NCBI GenBank assembly: GCA_900315455.1
Contig: OMZE01000010.1
Coordinates: 1-64,000, forward strand
Source of the DNA: an uncultured Prevotellaceae bacterium
GTDB lineage: Bacteria; Bacteroidota; Bacteroidia; Bacteroidales; Bacteroidaceae
Reading direction: 5' to 3'
DNA: 64,000 nt
Shown here piece after piece: positions 61,658 to 64,000 of the stretch; the stretch's first letter is position 1; the number at the start of each line of letters is the position of its first letter. A program made the translations under genes and the position numbers. The notes under the pieces were generated by a model, which was not told the DNA's origin, searched no databases, and saw only the letters and a program-made list of their open reading frames with translations.

Positions 61658-61705
61658 TAGACCTTCACTACAAAGTGGACGGATAGTTCAAATTTCTGAT
61701 AGATT

Positions 61706-61728
61706 GGAGACGTCATCTCGGCGTCTCC
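61706..61728 (+). terminator. terminator after the SPFH gene
   Basis: GGAGACG (61706-61712) pairs with CGTCTCC (61722-61728), followed by TTTCTTG. It lies 49 bases past the stop codon. Confidence 0.75.
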
Positions 61729-61853
61729 TTTCTTGTATGAGGGAAAGGAAAGATTTTGAATGTATGTACTGTGAACACATTGCGAATAAACTGCGAATGA
61801 GGCACTTTAAGCAAATTTTCCCTATGCGAAATGGCTATTTGAATTTTATTTGT

Positions 61854-61861
61854 TATATTTG
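61854..61861 (+). promoter_or_regulatory. -7 promoter box TATATTTG
   Basis: A perfect -7 match, 22 bases before ATG 61884. A TTTG is only 12 bases upstream; the standard 20-base position reads AATG. Confidence 0.6.
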
Positions 61862-61883
61862 TGGAATCAAACCCTATCGCACC

Positions 61884-64000
61884 ATGAAAAAAGCCATTCT
61901 TACCCTCATCATCCTCGCCATATCCCTCACCGCCATGGCGCAGGCCACACAACCGTGCATCGTCAAGCAATATAACCAGAAGCAGCAGAAGACGCCGCTC
62001 GCTGGCGTACAAGTGGAGGTGAGAGGAGCACAGACTGCCACGTCGGCGGCCAATGGTTCCGTTACCCTTCAGTTTGCCACGTTGAAGCCGGGCGACAGGG
62101 TGCCTTTCCGTGCTGCGACGAAAGCAGGATTTGAACTGATGAACAAGACCGCCGTGGAGCAGTGGAACATCTCGCGCGACCAAAAGCCGTTCGAGATAGT
62201 GTTGATACAGAGTGCCTACTTCACACAACTGAAAGGCAAACTGAAACAGTCGTCGGTAGACAGTTATCACGAGAAATACGAGAAAGCACTTGCCGAACTG
62301 GAGAAACTCCAGAATGAGGGGAAACTGAAGGAACAGGAATACTACGACAAACTCAACGAACTCGAAGACCGCTACGACAACCAACTGAAGAACCTCGATG
62401 CCTATGTGGACCAGTTTGCCCGCATCGACCTCAGCGAACTCTCCGAACAGGAGCAACATTTCGTAGAACTCGCCCATGCCGGCCGTCTCGACGAGGCAGC
62501 AGAAGCCTACAACGCCCTCAACGCTGCCGGTAAGTACATCACTGCCGTGGAGAACGTACGCCGCCTCAATGAAGACATCGCCAAACTCGAAGACGAGAAA
62601 GCCCAACAGCAGGAAGCCGCAAAAACCTTCTTCGCCATGCTCCAGCGCCAGGTCAACACCCTGAAACTCGCCGGTGGTGAGGAGAATTATCGAAAGGCCG
62701 GAGAACTATTGAAACGCGCCGCACTGGCGGATACGACGAATTTGGATGTGGTCGCAGAGTATGCGGTATTTGCGCAAAATCAGCATGACTATAAGGACGC
62801 AGAGCGGTTTTATCACATGGGGATTCACGATGATGTGGATGTCGGCACAATGCTTATCTTTTCACAAGGGTTGGCCGATACATATCTGCAAATGCATCAA
62901 TACAAGAGTGCTGAGGAAATCTTGTTGGTTGTTCTTGAATCATTCCAGCAAATTCAGCAAGAGCAACAAGACATCCTGCCTTTTATGCTTTGTTTGGCTC
63001 AAACTCAGAACGATTTAGGAGTATTGTATTATGAGACGAGTGACTATGCCAAGGCCGAAGATTATTTGATTCAGGCTTTGGCACGCTTCACTAAACTCTC
63101 CGAACAAGACCATTCGTTCATTCGTAATTTGTCTGCGACCCAAGTAAACCTTGGCAATCTTTATTATGTTCTCAATGAATTGCCAAAAGCAGAGCAGTAC
63201 CATCTTGAAGCATTAAAAAACAAGACTATTTTGTTTCAACAAGATCCTGATGCGTATCGTGACGAATTGGCAATCGGTCAACACAATTTGGGACTTTTGT
63301 ATCAAAAATCCCGTAATTATCTCAAGGCTGTGGAATATGAAACTAGTGCAATGGATAATTATACGTTGTTGTTTGCCCATAATCCAGAAGCCTACCGTAG
63401 TTATTTGGCTGGTTTACAAATAAATTTAGGCATTTTATACCAGGACCTTCATGATTATCCCAAAGCAGAAGACCACTTGAAAAAAGCATTGGAAAATTAT
63501 GAAGTATTGTATAGACAAGACGAAGATGTTTACCTTGTGGACTTGGCTGATGTCAACAACAGTTTAGGTAATCTGTACTACAACACAGTTAATCTTTCAG
63601 AGGCCGAGCGGTTTTTTCTTCTTGCGCTGAAATATTACTCCCAGTTGTTTAGCCAAAATGAAGATGTATATCGTGCACGTTTGGCTATGTGTCAATACAA
63701 TTTAGGCAATATATACAAAATGATCCGCAACTACAGTCAATCAGAACAATTCTATCTTCAATCCATCGAAAACTACTTAATACTCTACAATCAATCAAGA
63801 AATGCTAATCTACAGAACTTGGTCCATTCCATGACTGGAATTGCTGGCTTGTATTTTGTATGTCAAAATTACAAGAAGTCAGAAGAATATTATCTTCATG
63901 CATATGAATTGATTAATAACATGCCAGAGCATACTTCCGACGTCTTTCGGTTGGAAATGGCTATAGTGTGTGACGATTTAGGCGTATTGTATTGCGGAAC
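61884..64000 (+). CDS. exported TPR protein (partial, runs off the window)
   Basis: The frame is open from ATG 61884 to the end of the window, 705 residues so far. A signal peptide (MKKAILTLIILAISLTAMAQ) is followed by a small beta domain of the carboxypeptidase-regulatory type (30-95, TPLAGVQVEVRGAQ). A coiled coil comes next (110-170, with ELEKLQNEGKLKEQEYYDKL), then TPR units. From about residue 370 regular units of some 42 residues follow, each with NLGxLY and YxKAExxxxxAL. The protein probably binds other proteins in the periplasm; a signalling or enzyme domain could follow beyond the window. Confidence 0.85.
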   Translation, partial: MKKAILTLIILAISLTAMAQATQPCIVKQYNQKQQKTPLAGVQVEVRGAQTATSAANGSVTLQFATLKPGDRVPFRAATKAGFELMNKTAVEQWNISRDQKPFEIVLIQSAYFTQLKGKLKQSSVDSYHEKYEKALAELEKLQNEGKLKEQEYYDKLNELEDRYDNQLKNLDAYVDQFARIDLSELSEQEQHFVELAHAGRLDEAAEAYNALNAAGKYITAVENVRRLNEDIAKLEDEKAQQQEAAKTFFAMLQRQVNTLKLAGGEENYRKAGELLKRAALADTTNLDVVAEYAVFAQNQHDYKDAERFYHMGIHDDVDVGTMLIFSQGLADTYLQMHQYKSAEEILLVVLESFQQIQQEQQDILPFMLCLAQTQNDLGVLYYETSDYAKAEDYLIQALARFTKLSEQDHSFIRNLSATQVNLGNLYYVLNELPKAEQYHLEALKNKTILFQQDPDAYRDELAIGQHNLGLLYQKSRNYLKAVEYETSAMDNYTLLFAHNPEAYRSYLAGLQINLGILYQDLHDYPKAEDHLKKALENYEVLYRQDEDVYLVDLADVNNSLGNLYYNTVNLSEAERFFLLALKYYSQLFSQNEDVYRARLAMCQYNLGNIYKMIRNYSQSEQFYLQSIENYLILYNQSRNANLQNLVHSMTGIAGLYFVCQNYKKSEEYYLHAYELINNMPEHTSDVFRLEMAIVCDDLGVLYCG

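Overview
The window looks like chromosome of a Bacteroidales bacterium, most likely Prevotella or a close relative. Promoters fit the Bacteroidetes form (TTTG, about 20 bases, then TAnnTTTG), Shine-Dalgarno sites are absent, and the gene set is typical: TonB-dependent receptor, GH97 glycosidase, DUF4230 proteins, SusB-like exports and Reg_prop/Y_Y_Y sensors. No rRNA, tRNA, CRISPR array, IS transposase or integrase was seen.

Layout. 1-8006: a small-gene cluster on the plus strand (transglutaminase-like protein, zinc-ribbon/flavin-binding protein, CDP-alcohol phosphatidyltransferase, class A beta-lactamase, VOC protein, FMN reductase, cysteine-rich protein, CAT-like acyltransferase, DUF418 membrane protein). 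It is full of short duplications, gene remnants and REP-like repeats that have become coding sequence. 8175-15009: an AlbA_2 (Schlafen-like) protein, a frameshifted lipoprotein, a C39-like peptidase, a LOG-family protein and a DUF4373 protein. 15282-29704: a minus-strand operon of eight tightly packed genes, transcribed as WYL regulator, methyltransferase/target-recognition/histidine-kinase fusion, receiver protein, HsdM, Bro-N/Fic protein, HsdS, second Fic protein, HsdR. This is a type I restriction-modification locus carrying its own two-component pair and two Fic enzymes, and it is the best candidate here for an undescribed system. 30091-38378: a secreted glutathione peroxidase/nitroreductase fusion and an L-rhamnose locus (rhaB, rhaA and a permease on plus; rhaD and an AraC regulator on minus).

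38494-47505: repeats with a 30-bp minisatellite, a lipoprotein, peptidoglycan-recycling genes (AmgK-like kinase fused to a RapZ C-terminal domain, then MurU), guaA, an L,D-transpeptidase, a metallo-hydrolase and an AGCS symporter. 47521-51168: two DUF4230 proteins, a GH97 glycosidase and a small basic protein. 51474-60343: a five-gene signalling operon (receiver/PP2C phosphatase, membrane coiled-coil/beta-propeller protein, Reg_prop sensor kinase lacking its phospho-histidine, intact histidine kinase, TonB-dependent receptor). 60590-end: an SPFH protein and a large TPR protein that runs off the window.

Several repeat families recur in this one window. The most striking is a hairpin element that carries a complete promoter and sits in front of three unrelated minus-strand genes. 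All family assignments come from reading motifs by eye; no search was run.
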